Assembly (NCBI RefSeq): GCF_042434915.1
Contig: NZ_CP170198.1
Location: forward strand, 124,001-188,000
Reading direction: 5' to 3'
DNA: 64,000 nucleotides
From: Aquimarina sp042434915
GTDB lineage: Bacteria; Bacteroidota; Bacteroidia; Flavobacteriales; Flavobacteriaceae
The notes beneath the pieces are model-generated. The model did no database searches. It had not been told where the DNA came from and was given only the letters and a program-made list of their open reading frames with translations. Position 1 is the first letter of the stretch. The number at the start of each line of letters is the position of its first letter. Made by a program: the position numbers and the translations under genes. This document shows positions 1-8,817 of the stretch, piece after piece.

Positions 1-2
1 CG

Positions 3-251
3 GCACTGCGTCGTATCGAAAACTTACTAGCAACTGGAGCAGCGATTCCCGAGGATGAGCTACAAACCTTTGTACGTCTTAATCCTGATTACTGGATAAC
101 CCATTATACGGTAGGGAGGTACTATTATAATCATAAAGCATATAAAGCTGCCATTATTGCTTTTAAAAAAGCATTGCGTTGTGAGGTAACTACACTGCCC
201 GATAGTAAAATGCTACAGAGTTATATTAAAAAAAGCTACCGTAAATTGTAA
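3..251 (+). CDS. C-terminal end of a TPR-like protein (partial)
   Basis: The frame is open from the left edge and ends at a TAA 2 bp before the next gene. The roughly 82 visible residues contain a tetratricopeptide-like helix pair (NPDYWITHYTVGRYYYN followed by KAYKAAIIAFKKAL) and a basic tail ending KKSYRKL. The tight spacing to the AMP-binding enzyme downstream suggests one operon. From memory, flavobacterial C45-family acyltransferase/peptidase proteins can end in this kind of TPR tail next to a phenylacetate-CoA-ligase homologue, but the catalytic part is outside the window, so the family is not shown here. Confidence 0.55.
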   Translation, partial: ALRRIENLLATGAAIPEDELQTFVRLNPDYWITHYTVGRYYYNHKAYKAAIIAFKKALRCEVTTLPDSKMLQSYIKKSYRKL

Positions 252-253
252 GT

Positions 254-1543
254 ATGCTTATGAAAAATCAACAACACTTGGTTGCCCAGACTGCAGCCGT
301 ACAAAATGAGAAGCTTACGGCATTATTGCAGTATGTGCAGGCTCATTCTCCTTACTATCAACGGCTGTTTGCCAAGAACAAAATAGCTGTAGATCAAATC
401 ACCACAGTCAACGATTTGAAACAGCTGCCAATAACGACCAAAGAAGACTTACAGGCATTTAATGATGATTTTTTATGTGTGCCCAAAACTGAGATTGTCG
501 ATTATGTTACTACATCGGGTACATTGGGTAAGCCCGTTACTTTTGCATTAACCGATCAGGATCTGGATCGTCTTACCGAAAACGAATCTAGATCGTTTGC
601 TATTGCTGGGGTGACCAAAGCAGATGTAGTACAGTTAACAACCACTTTGGATCGTCGTTTTATGGCAGGATTGGCGTATTTTTTGGGTACCCGTAAGTTG
701 GGTGCGGCCATGGTGCGCGTGGGATCGGGAATACCAGAGTTACAGTGGGATTCGATACATCGTTTTCAATCAACCTATTTAATTGTGGTACCGTCGTTTT
801 TATTGAAATTGATTGCGTATGCCGAGACGCATGGTATTGATTATAACGCCTCGTCAGTAAAAGCTGCGATTTGTATTGGCGAACCCCTGCGGGATCAAAA
901 TTTTGAACTGAATACGCTGGGAACCAAAATCAAAGAGAAATGGGATATAGCGTTGTACTCAACCTATGCATCTACCGAGATGAGTACCGCTTTTACCGAG
1001 TGTACTGCACATAATGGCGGCCATCACCATCCGGATTTGATTATCACCGAAATTCTGGATGAGCACGGTAAGGCGGTACAAGATGGCGAAGTAGGGGAGT
1101 TGGTAATCACAACCCTTGGGGTGCAAGCTATGCCTCTGGTACGCTATACAACTGGCGACATGGTACGCGCTCATAAAGAACCCTGTAGCTGTGGTCGAAC
1201 CACTATGCGGCTAAGTCCGGTACTGGGTCGTAAAAAACATATGATTAAATATAAAGGTACGACACTATATCCACAAAGTGTGGTTGAGGTATTGACTAGT
1301 TTTAAAGACGTGTTGGTATATGTGATCGAAGTTGTCACCAACGAACTAGAAACGGATAAGCTTTTGATTCATGTGTCAGACACCTTAAGCGCTGCAGACT
1401 GTAAAGCCTTAAAAGAGCATTTTAGAGCCAATCTACGAGTGGTACCCGATCTAGTATTGCAACCTATGGCAACGCTAAAAGCTATGAAATTTCCCGAAAT
1501 GAGTCGTAAACCGATTACGTTTATTGATTCGAGAAGAGGGTAG
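254..1543 (+). CDS. Phenylacetate-CoA ligase-like AMP-binding enzyme
   Basis: 429 aa, the usual length for the PaaK-like branch of adenylate-forming enzymes, which activate a carboxylic acid as an acyl-adenylate and pass it to CoA. Visible motifs: the Thr/Ser/Gly-rich phosphate loop TSGTLGKPVTFALT near residue 94, an adenine-binding segment YASTEMSTAFTEC near residue 238, and the hinge region LVRYTTGDMV near residue 298, followed by a Cys pair (PCSCGRTT) typical of this branch. Two possible starts lie 6 bp apart (254 and 260). It begins 2 bp after the preceding stop, so the two genes are probably cotranscribed. The substrate cannot be read from sequence; it need not be phenylacetate. Confidence 0.85.
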   Translation: MLMKNQQHLVAQTAAVQNEKLTALLQYVQAHSPYYQRLFAKNKIAVDQITTVNDLKQLPITTKEDLQAFNDDFLCVPKTEIVDYVTTSGTLGKPVTFALTDQDLDRLTENESRSFAIAGVTKADVVQLTTTLDRRFMAGLAYFLGTRKLGAAMVRVGSGIPELQWDSIHRFQSTYLIVVPSFLLKLIAYAETHGIDYNASSVKAAICIGEPLRDQNFELNTLGTKIKEKWDIALYSTYASTEMSTAFTECTAHNGGHHHPDLIITEILDEHGKAVQDGEVGELVITTLGVQAMPLVRYTTGDMVRAHKEPCSCGRTTMRLSPVLGRKKHMIKYKGTTLYPQSVVEVLTSFKDVLVYVIEVVTNELETDKLLIHVSDTLSAADCKALKEHFRANLRVVPDLVLQPMATLKAMKFPEMSRKPITFIDSRRG

Positions 1544-1925
1544 TTTGATAAAAATAATCTTTCTTATGTATCGTAAAGCAAACGACCGATTACACAATGC
1601 TTGTAAAGGATGTTTTTGTGGTATCTTGTTTATAGTGCAATTAATTACAAGCTTAGTTTCTCTAAGATAATTACTGGACTTTATTAGTACATCACAAGTC
1701 ACAGATTAGGGATGACACTATCTCATAACAAAAAATGAATAATCTTTATCTTCAAAGTGAAAAAATAGCTAAACAGTGTACTAATCTTAAGCGTATTTCA
1801 CCAAAACTTCTCGAATTAAATTGAAACAGGATCATTTTTCTTAAAATTATATTAAATTAGGCACGGTCGGCTCGCGTATTATTGTCGTCATACGGTATAA
1901 AGTTTATTAACTAAAAGTTTGTTTT
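1544..1925. other. Intergenic region, nothing recognised
   Basis: About 380 bp between the CoA ligase and the DUF805 gene. I see no convincing ORF, RNA gene or strong terminator hairpin. A short minus-strand frame overlapping the end of the ligase gene looks like a chance shadow. Confidence 0.5.
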
Positions 1926-2600
1926 ATGAATTGGTATTTAAAAGCGTTTAAACAATACGCAGATTTTAAAGGAAGAGCTAGAAGAAAAGAGTATTGGTTT
2001 TTCGGACTTTTTAATATGATTTTTGCTTTTATGGCGTTGACTTTAGATAATTTATTTGGGATTACTCTTTATGATATAGGTTATGGACCCCTCTATATTT
2101 TATATGCTCTAATTGTTTTTATACCAGGGCTAGCTATTACGGTCAGAAGATTGCATGATGTCGGTAAAAGTGGGTGGATGATTTTCATTAGTCTAATTCC
2201 TGTCGTGGGTACGATATGGTTGTTGGTTCTTTTAGTTACCGATAGTGAACCCAAAACAAACGAGTATGGCGAAAATCCTAAGATGTTGCAAGAAGGAGAA
2301 ATCATATCAACAAATACCAATGTAAGGGCAGACTCTACCGATACTATTTTATTAGGAGTAGTTATATGGTTAGTGGTGTCTGCTTTATTTTGGAAGTTTA
2401 TAATGCGATTCAATATGGATTTCTATTCTTCTAATGCGTACCATTTAATTAGTTCTTTTTCATCAATTATATGGGGTTGTATTCCAATCGTATTAGCATT
2501 TGTGGTCAAGGATAAGTCAAAAAAGATAGTTATGTTCGTTTTAGGCGGAATATATATATTGATAGAACTTTATGGCATTGTAGAAAGATTTTTAGCATAG
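1926..2600 (+). CDS. DUF805 family inner-membrane protein
   Basis: 224 aa. The first about 120 residues match the DUF805 pattern: MNWYLKAFKQYADFKGRA, a charged RRKEYW, several membrane helices, and the signature TVRRLHDVGKSGW. Helices lie near residues 25-43, 56-77 and 85-103; three further hydrophobic segments at about 138-156, 165-190 and 198-215 form a C-terminal extension beyond the usual domain length. DUF805 proteins are membrane proteins of unknown function. No operon partner is visible. Confidence 0.85.
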   Translation: MNWYLKAFKQYADFKGRARRKEYWFFGLFNMIFAFMALTLDNLFGITLYDIGYGPLYILYALIVFIPGLAITVRRLHDVGKSGWMIFISLIPVVGTIWLLVLLVTDSEPKTNEYGENPKMLQEGEIISTNTNVRADSTDTILLGVVIWLVVSALFWKFIMRFNMDFYSSNAYHLISSFSSIIWGCIPIVLAFVVKDKSKKIVMFVLGGIYILIELYGIVERFLA

Positions 2601-2692
2601 CTAAGACTTTTGAATAGTATCCTGAAAAAGGATTCTAAATTTAAGTAGACCACATTACAATGTAATAGCAAGATTACAGTTACCGTTCGTAC

Positions 2693-3328
2693 GTGACCAG
2701 TGGCGATATTCTTAATATTAATCAATACGATAGTTGATGCACTATGAGTAGAAATTATAAATTTCATAACCCTTCTGGACTGTCTTTGTAAGTTTTGCTA
2801 CGGTATACTGGATTGATGTATTTACAAGAATGCTATATTTCTCGATATTAGCAGCTAGTATAGCGTATTGCAGAAAGTATAAAAGTATGGAGGTGTATGC
2901 ATATTGTTTTATGCCAAGTCATGTACATTTCGTATTTCGATCAGGTGATGAGAACCCAAAAGGATTAATTCAGGATTTTAAAAAACATACAGCTAAGAAA
3001 CTTATAGAAGCTGTACAAGAAAATCCTCAAGAGAGTAGAAAAGAATGGTTACTATGGATGATTGAAAAAGTTGGAGCTAAAAACGCATCGGTTTGTAAGA
3101 TACAATTTTGGCAACATCATAATCAACCTGTTGAGTTCTGGACAAATAGTGTCATACAGCAAAAGATAGCTTATATTCATAACAACCCTGTTGTATCAGG
3201 TTTCGTAACTGATGCCGTAGATTGAAAATATAGCAGTGCTAGAAATTATCAGGATGATCACCCTATTTTAAAAATTGATAGTGATGGTTATTTTTTAGGA
3301 CTGGACACTCCTTGACGTCACTGGTCAC
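2693..3328 (+). mobile_element. Degenerate RAYT (REP-associated transposase) element
   Basis: The transposase remnant is flanked by a perfect 10-bp inverted repeat, GTGACCAGTG at 2693-2702 and CACTGGTCAC at 3319-3328. The right end also carries GACCAGCGGTAGCGACC, which resembles GACCAGTGGCG at the left end, as expected for REP-like palindromic ends recognised by RAYT proteins. No target duplication is visible. The element is probably immobile on its own because the transposase gene is broken. Confidence 0.65.
2744..3315 (+). pseudogene. REP-associated tyrosine transposase (Y1_Tnp), disrupted
   Basis: Translation starts MSRNYKFHNPSGL at 2744, then a one-base shift near 2783 moves the continuation (FVSFATVYWIDVFTR) into the frame that is open through 2830-3222. 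That frame carries the HUH motif SHVHF, the Gln/Trp-rich FWQHHNQPVEFW block and the catalytic-Tyr region KIAYIHNNPVV. A TGA at 3223-3225 replaces the expected TGG (Trp), after which the same frame continues KYSSARNYQDD to a TGA at 3313. Together these give a near full-length family member with two lesions, so it is a pseudogene rather than the 131-aa protein a gene caller would report. Confidence 0.8.
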
Positions 3329-3397
3329 AGACCAGCGGTAGCGACCATTGGTAAGTCTTGTTCGGTAAAATTTTTATGTGTCTAATAATCTTATAAA

Positions 3398-4180
3398 ATG
3401 ATCAAGTTGGAAACTGAATCATTACTCATATTGTATCTAATTATTCTTAATGCCATTGGCGTTTTAATTTACAAAGCCTTTTATCCTAGAATTAAGGGGA
3501 TACTTGGGGAATATGGTGTTGCGTGGCGTTTACGCAGGTTGAATAGAGACAGATATAAGACTATTAATGATATTTACCTAAACGTAAATAATAGAAGCAC
3601 ACAGATTGACCATATAGTTGTATCGGTCTACGGTATTTTTGTCATAGAAACCAAAAACTATAATGGTTGGATTCATGGAAATGAACATTCTGAATACTGG
3701 AAACAAACTTTTTACAAAAAGAAGCAACGATTTAGAAATCCCATAAAGCAAAATTTAGGACATATATATTTTTTGAAAAAAGCATTGTCTGAGTTCAATC
3801 AGGTTCAATATCATTCAATAATCGTTTTTGTAGGCAAAGGGAAATTGAAAAATGTATATACCAATACACCTGTAATTTATAGAAGTAAACTATTGAGAAC
3901 TATTAAAAAATACACTACTCCAAATTTGAGCATAGAACAGGTAGAGAAAATAGTTAGCCGATTAGAGGAGGCTGCAATTAAAAAGAAGGGTGTAAGTAGA
4001 AATCATAAGAATTACGTGAGAAAACATCTTATTACAAGAAAAAAGCGTAAAAAAGCATTACGCTGTCCATCTTGTAATAATAAACTTGTTGTAAGAAAAG
4101 GAAAATACGGAAAATTTTACGGCTGCACTAATTTCCCAAAATGTAGATTTACAATGAAGAAAAAAAGTTTTTTCAACTAA
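3398..4180 (+). CDS. NERD domain protein with C-terminal topoisomerase-type zinc ribbon
   Basis: 260 aa. An N-terminal membrane helix (about residues 8-27) is followed by a NERD nuclease-related domain: GEYGVAWRLRRL, then IDHIVVSVYGIFVIETKNY, which holds the D...E-x-K residues of the endonuclease-like fold. The C-terminus is a four-Cys zinc ribbon (CPSCNNKLVVRKGKYGKFYGC followed by FPKC, about residues 224-253) like those at the end of topoisomerase I. The combination suggests a membrane-anchored DNA-processing protein; NERD proteins are functionally uncharacterised. It is a single gene with no operon partner. Confidence 0.85.
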   Translation: MIKLETESLLILYLIILNAIGVLIYKAFYPRIKGILGEYGVAWRLRRLNRDRYKTINDIYLNVNNRSTQIDHIVVSVYGIFVIETKNYNGWIHGNEHSEYWKQTFYKKKQRFRNPIKQNLGHIYFLKKALSEFNQVQYHSIIVFVGKGKLKNVYTNTPVIYRSKLLRTIKKYTTPNLSIEQVEKIVSRLEEAAIKKKGVSRNHKNYVRKHLITRKKRKKALRCPSCNNKLVVRKGKYGKFYGCTNFPKCRFTMKKKSFFN

Positions 4181-4309
4181 CAACTGCTAGTCTGCGGCCA
4201 ATACCAATAAACTACTTTAAAAACAAATAAACCACCCAATCCAAACTCGATCTTTATTGATCCAAATTATAGTTGCGATGGCTTATTATAGATTATTAAA
4301 TACGCTAGA

Positions 4310-5044
4310 TTATGACACTTCATTAGAAGTATCGGGATCTGTCGCAGAGGAGGTGCGATTATCAACCGTTTGGTTATAGTTTTTTGCAAGAATATCCAGC
4401 TCGTTTAATAATATGTCATACGCTTGCGTATCTTCTAAAGTTGCATGTGCAGTTATGTGGTTGATTAGTGTGCGATATGCATCAATCGCCACTGTTCGTA
4501 ATTGAGGTATATCGGCTGGTGTACGGGCAGCGTTATCACTCACACGATCTAGGTATTTTTGAGAGAACAGCTCATTACTCTCTTTAAGTTCCTTAATCCA
4601 ATCCCATAGTTTTAGATCTATAGCTGCATTTACATATACCTCGTTATCCTCCCAGTCCTTGACCAAACTATTGATTACTGCAGTCTCTTCTTGGTAACTG
4701 AGGCGTTGTATATTGGAACCATAGATTGCAATAGTATCCAGTAGTGCTTTTGCTGCATTAGATAGTTGCTCGTCATAATGATATTTATAGCCTTCGAGAA
4801 GAGTTCGCAATCCCGTAATGGCACGATCTCGACGCTCATCCATCTCAATGATGTCTTGTGTAATCTTGCTCCCCTGAGCCTGTTTGAATGCCTTGTCAAT
4901 TTTTTGGATGGCTGTTTCCAAAGCTGTTTTTGGTTCTTCAAGCTTTAAGGCTGCAAGGTCTTGTTTGTTGAGTAGATTGGTTACATCAAATAAATACTGT
5001 AAAAATTCGGCATGCCGATACCTACTAAAATAAGGTGTGTTCAT
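4310..5044 (-). CDS. DUF6261-like protein
   Basis: 244 aa, all helical in appearance, without signal peptide or membrane segment. The N-terminus (FSRYRHAEFLQYLFDV) and the helical repeats that follow resemble DUF6261 proteins, common in Bacteroidetes and of unknown role. The gene is alone and converges on the NERD gene; the 41-bp repeat array begins about 150 bp upstream of its start. Confidence 0.6.
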   Translation of the reverse strand: MNTPYFSRYRHAEFLQYLFDVTNLLNKQDLAALKLEEPKTALETAIQKIDKAFKQAQGSKITQDIIEMDERRDRAITGLRTLLEGYKYHYDEQLSNAAKALLDTIAIYGSNIQRLSYQEETAVINSLVKDWEDNEVYVNAAIDLKLWDWIKELKESNELFSQKYLDRVSDNAARTPADIPQLRTVAIDAYRTLINHITAHATLEDTQAYDILLNELDILAKNYNQTVDNRTSSATDPDTSNEVS

Positions 5045-5197
5045 ACAATTAGGTTTTAAGAATTAAACTATGTCATTTATAAACACCAAATAGGTGTTAA
5101 ACGACGGTAAGCATCTAAATTATAAATAATTATAAATATTTTAAAATTTAATTTTAGCGTGTTGATTTAAAGTATCCAAGATTTTTCAATAACCATT

Positions 5198-5580
5198 GGT
5201 TGCTAATGGTTTCGTTTTATTTCAGAGAGTATTACATCGGTTGCGGACGGTTTCGTTCTATTGCAAAGGGCGTTACATTGGTTGCGGATGGTTTCGTTCT
5301 ATTGCAAAGGGCTTTACATCGGTTGCGGACGGTTTCGTTCTATTGCGAAGGGCTTTACATCGGTTGCGGATGGTTTCGTTCTATTGCAAAGGGCGTTACA
5401 TTGTTTGCTGATGGTTTCGTTCTATTGTAAAGGGCGTTACATTGGTTGCGGATGGTTTCGTTCTATTACAAAGGGCGTTACATCGGTTGCGGATGGTTTC
5501 GTTCTATTGCGAAATGGCTTTACATCGGTTGCGGACGGTTTCGTTCTATTGCGAAATGGCTTTACATCACTTGCGGATCA
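5198..5580. repeat. 41-bp tandem repeat array, about 9 copies
   Basis: Units begin at 5198, 5239, 5280, 5321, 5362, 5403, 5444, 5485, 5527 and 5569, so the period is 41 bp for seven steps and 42 bp for the last two, where GCGAAGGGC became GCGAAATGGC. The unit core is GGTTGCGGATGGTTTCGTTC followed by TATTGCAAAGGGC. The first unit and the last partial one are the most degenerate, as in arrays that expand from the middle. Because 41 is not a multiple of 3, all three frames show repeated peptides; the short frames here are artefacts. Confidence 0.9.
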
Positions 5581-5748
5581 TACTATCACTGGGTTTGTCG
5601 ATTAAGTGTAAATTTTTTTAACGGTTAGTTTTGATAAGTCAGAGGAGGTTTTATCTTTTGAATATTACAATTATAAAGAACATTTCTTAAACCAAAACCT
5701 CACTAGATTATGACTTAGTAGTTGGTTATAGGTTTTAAAATAAGGCAT

Positions 5749-5780
5749 AAAAAAAGGGAGTTCTTAATGAACTCCCTTTT
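5749..5780 (-). terminator. Terminator of lipoprotein gene, copy 1
   Basis: Perfect 12-bp stem, AAAAGGGAGTTC (5752-5763) with GAACTCCCTTTT (5769-5780), and a 5-nt loop. Read leftward it is followed by a T run. It lies 60 bp beyond the lipoprotein stop codon. Confidence 0.8.
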
Positions 5781-5840
5781 ATATTAAATTAGGTCTCTTT
5801 AATCTAAAGGTTGACTCAAACTATCTTAAATTAGTCTAGC

Positions 5841-6026
5841 TTACCTTTCTACTTCTTTATCGTCCTTTTTAAGACCATCGATAATTTCTAAATCGTTATC
5901 GTCTTCGGTTGTAGTTTCTTCTTTTTCTGTAGTTGCAGTTGATGTTGCTTCTTCGATAGATTCTGATTCACATGCGATGAATAAAAATGCTGTAGCGATT
6001 AAGATTGATAAGTTTTTGATCATCAT
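5841..6026 (-). CDS. Small acidic lipoprotein, copy 1
   Basis: 61 aa. The signal peptide ends in the lipobox FIAC (Cys19), and the mature part is highly acidic and Thr/Glu-rich (ESESIEEATSTATTEKEE), ending in a charged KKDDKEVER tail. The Ser/Glu residues just after the Cys resemble Bacteroidetes lipoprotein export signals, so surface exposure is possible (inference). The second copy differs at one residue (Ile versus Val in LEIIDG). Function unknown. Confidence 0.7.
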   Translation of the reverse strand: MMIKNLSILIATAFLFIACESESIEEATSTATTEKEETTTEDDNDLEIIDGLKKDDKEVER

Positions 6027-6066
6027 AATTAAATTTTAATAATTTGGGTTTTATAAAATTCTGGGG

Positions 6067-6074
6067 CAAATCTA
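6067..6074 (-). promoter_or_regulatory. -7 box of lipoprotein gene, copy 1
   Basis: On the minus strand this reads TAGATTTG, an exact match to the Bacteroidetes -7 consensus TAnnTTTG, about 40 bp upstream of the lipoprotein start. No clear -33 TTG is present at the usual distance. Confidence 0.5.
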
Positions 6075-6827
6075 TAAAAAATACTAGTTGAAAAAACAGT
6101 GTTTCAAGCGGGTAGTATCGTTGCGATGTTTACAATGACTGAGATGTTCACAAAATTTTTAAGCAAACTACAAAGGAGTAATCAACCCTTGCAAGAGGAC
6201 TTTTGAAGAATCGCTATCAATTTTAACATACTGCTGAGAACTTCGCATTTAGGATTTGTTAACGAAACAGGTTTAAATTAACAATAAATTAACTTTACAG
6301 GCTTTTTTTCGTTCTTTTTTACGATATTTCTATTGATTAGATGATTTTACTACGTATTTGTCAATGTAAATCAGTGAATTGATTAGTACTAGTAGGTTTT
6401 TATATAGTTGGTTTAGGAGTCGGCAAATTATAGCCTCTTTTTTGATAGAAAAAACTATCGTTTAAGGTTGATTTTTGAAGTATTTGAGATTGTATTGCCA
6501 GTAGTTATTACCTGTTTTGATCAACATTTGATCGCGATAAGATAGAATTATGCAGTTTATTGGATCACTCATAGCCTATATAGGATCGATAAAAAGGACT
6601 TCTAGTTCTAATTGTAAAAGCACTTAAGTGTGAATCTCTATAATATGGTAAGAATCGCAATACTCTTAGTGCGTATATGTATTAAGTACTCAAATAAATT
6701 GGTAATAATGATCGTATACTATATAAAGAACTATAGTAGTAAGTGTGCTAGTTCAAAAAACATAGCGTAAACAAATGCGTAGCTAGATTGCAATATGGGT
6801 ATGGTTATAGATGTTAAAATAAGGCAT

Positions 6828-6860
6828 AAAAAAAAGGGAGTTCTTAATGAACTCCCTTTT
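6828..6860 (-). terminator. Terminator of lipoprotein gene, copy 2
   Basis: Same stem-loop as in copy 1 (AAAAGGGAGTTC with GAACTCCCTTTT), with one extra A in the A run, which is the U tract in the leftward RNA. Confidence 0.8.
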
Positions 6861-6919
6861 ATATTAAATAGGTCTCTTTAATCTAAAGGTTGACTCAAAC
6901 TATCTTAAATTAGTCTAGC

Positions 6920-7105
6920 TTACCTTTCTACTTCTTTATCGTCCTTTTTAAGACCGTCGATAACTTCTAAATCGTTATCGTCTTCGGTTGTAGTTTCTTC
7001 TTTTTCTGTAGTTGCAGTTGATGTTGCTTCTTCGATAGATTCTGATTCACATGCGATGAATAAAAATGCTGTAGCGATTAAGATTGATAAGTTTTTGATC
7101 ATCAT
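6920..7105 (-). CDS. Small acidic lipoprotein, copy 2
   Basis: 61 aa paralogue of the gene at 5841, identical except for Val in place of Ile in LEVIDG. It has the same lipobox (FIAC) and the same promoter and terminator context. The near-identity of coding and flanking DNA points to a recent duplication rather than long-term selection of two genes. Confidence 0.7.
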   Translation of the reverse strand: MMIKNLSILIATAFLFIACESESIEEATSTATTEKEETTTEDDNDLEVIDGLKKDDKEVER

Positions 7106-7145
7106 AATTAAATTTTAATAGTTTGGGTTTTATAAAATTCTGGGG

Positions 7146-7153
7146 CAAATCTA
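7146..7153 (-). promoter_or_regulatory. -7 box of lipoprotein gene, copy 2
   Basis: TAGATTTG on the minus strand, the same as in copy 1 and at the same distance from the start codon. Confidence 0.5.
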
Positions 7154-7970
7154 TAAAAAATACTAGTTGAAAAAACAGTGTTTCAAGCGGGTAGTATCGT
7201 TGCGATGTTTACTATGACTGAGATGTTCACAAAATTTTTAAGCAAACTACAAAGGAGTAATCAACCCTTGCAAGAGGACTTTTGAAGAATCGCTATCAAA
7301 TTTAACATACTGCTGAGAACTTCGCATTTAAGATTTGTTAACGAAACAGGTTGAAATTAACAATAAATTAACTTTACAGGCTTTTTTTCGCTCTTTTTTG
7401 CGATATTTCTATTGATTAGATCATTTTACTACGTATTTGTCAATGTAAATCAGTGAATTGATTAGTACTAGTAGGTTTTTATATAGTTGGTTTAGGAGTC
7501 GGCAAATTATAGCCTCTTTTTTGATTGAAAAAACTATCGTTTAAGGTTGATTTTTAAAGTATTTGAGATTGTATTGCCGGTAGTTATTACCTGTTTTGAT
7601 CAACATTTGATCGCGATAAGATAGCATTATGCAGTTTATTGGATCACTCATAGCCTATATAGGATCGATAAAAAGGACTTTTAGTTCTAATTGTAAAAGC
7701 ACTTAAGTGTGAATCTCTATAATATGGTAAGAATCGCAATACCCTTAGTGCGTTTATGTATTAAGTACTCAAGCAAATTGGTAATAATGATCGTATACTA
7801 TATAAAGAACTACAGTAGTAAGTATGCTAGTTTACTTTGTAGGTGAAGTATTCTAGATGTAAACAAGTTATAACTGTAACATATAAACCTACTTAGAGAC
7901 ATATAAGATAGACTGATTACTATATTTAAAAAAACTTTGGATACAGCATCAGCTTAAATAGAAATGAACT

Positions 7971-8486
7971 ATGGGAAAGCAACAACTAATTAAACGTTTA
8001 AAAAGTTATTATCCCTTAGAAAGATTTCATGCATTTGTTACCTTTCCTGTAATTTTACTCTATATCCTTTATAATAATGCAGTAGCAGATGTAGTTTTCT
8101 TGCTCTATGGGTTAGGGATAATCATTTTTGTTCTTATCCAAGGGCAACATTACTGGAAACTGAAGCTATATCGTTTATTAAAAAAACCTTTTGATCAACA
8201 GTACAACATTGATCTTTTTAAGAAAGCCAAGACTATCAATGGCTATCTAATAGCGCTCATTCCTTTAATACTGCTAGTTCAACTATATATCAATGCCTGG
8301 ACAATCGTATCAGAAAACTTAATGAACTGGGCAATTTGTGCAAATGTGTTTGGCGTCTTGGAACATATCAACTATTATCATAGACAGTTGATGATTGATA
8401 ATCGTGCAGATGTAGATTATTTAATGACTAATAAAAAATTGAAAGTAGCCAGTTTGGCAAAAGACTTAAACGAAAACCATTTTTAG
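7971..8486 (+). CDS. Membrane protein of unknown function
   Basis: 171 aa with four hydrophobic segments (about residues 20-35, 38-57, 90-110 and 118-134) linked by short basic loops, and a soluble C-terminal tail after a conserved-looking HINYYHRQLMIDN stretch. No family is recognised. It stands alone 140 bp after the end of the second duplication copy. Confidence 0.65.
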   Translation: MGKQQLIKRLKSYYPLERFHAFVTFPVILLYILYNNAVADVVFLLYGLGIIIFVLIQGQHYWKLKLYRLLKKPFDQQYNIDLFKKAKTINGYLIALIPLILLVQLYINAWTIVSENLMNWAICANVFGVLEHINYYHRQLMIDNRADVDYLMTNKKLKVASLAKDLNENHF

Positions 8487-8817
8487 TGAGCTCAATACCA
8501 GTTAAGGGTAGTTGTACCTATATACTGTATCATAAAATGCTCCTTTTTTTTAAAAAAATCTACTTATAAAATGCGCATGATAGCATCTACTGGTTTACAA
8601 GTTTACATATGCTAACTCAAAGTTTTTCTATCAGTTATAATAATTTATTACTAACCCTAAGATGTGTACCCTTGTGGAATAGGTGTTTTGGCTATTGAAG
8701 TAGTCTCATTTTAATTATTTGAAAATATAAGATTTTTTAAAATCGATCGTTTATTACAAGGATAATACCATAAAAAGAGTACCCCTATAACAAACAATTA
8801 ATTTTATCAAACTTACA
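8487..8817. other. Intergenic region, nothing recognised
   Basis: About 330 AT-rich bases before the SDR gene. No ORF, RNA gene or clear promoter consensus is visible. Confidence 0.45.

Larger units (their letters stand above)
5724..6753. repeat. 1.03-kb direct duplication, copy 1
   Basis: Positions 5724-6753 align with 6803-7832 end to end, differing at scattered single bases and by a few one-base indels. The two copies are separated by 49 bp. Each contains a terminator, the 61-aa lipoprotein gene on the minus strand and about 700 bp of upstream non-coding sequence. I see no transposase or terminal inverted repeats, so a simple segmental duplication is the easiest explanation. Confidence 0.9.
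6803..7832. repeat. 1.03-kb direct duplication, copy 2
   Basis: Second copy of 5724-6753, in the same orientation, at about 98% identity by eye. The intergenic part of both copies (about 6080-6753 and 7160-7832) has no convincing ORF on either strand. Conservation of this non-coding part may simply reflect a recent duplication. Confidence 0.9.

Noticed and set aside
2830..3225. A 131-aa intact transposase
   Set aside because: Sequence on both sides continues the family's N- and C-terminus across a frameshift and an in-frame TGA, so it is part of a pseudogene.
5196..5628. Overlapping plus-strand frames of 60-114 codons rich in FRSIAKG-type repeats
   Set aside because: They arise in all three frames from the 41-bp tandem repeat, whose period is not a multiple of three; no protein start or family is visible.
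5841..7105. The two lipoprotein copies as part of a transposon
   Set aside because: No transposase, inverted repeats or target duplications around the 1.03-kb copies.
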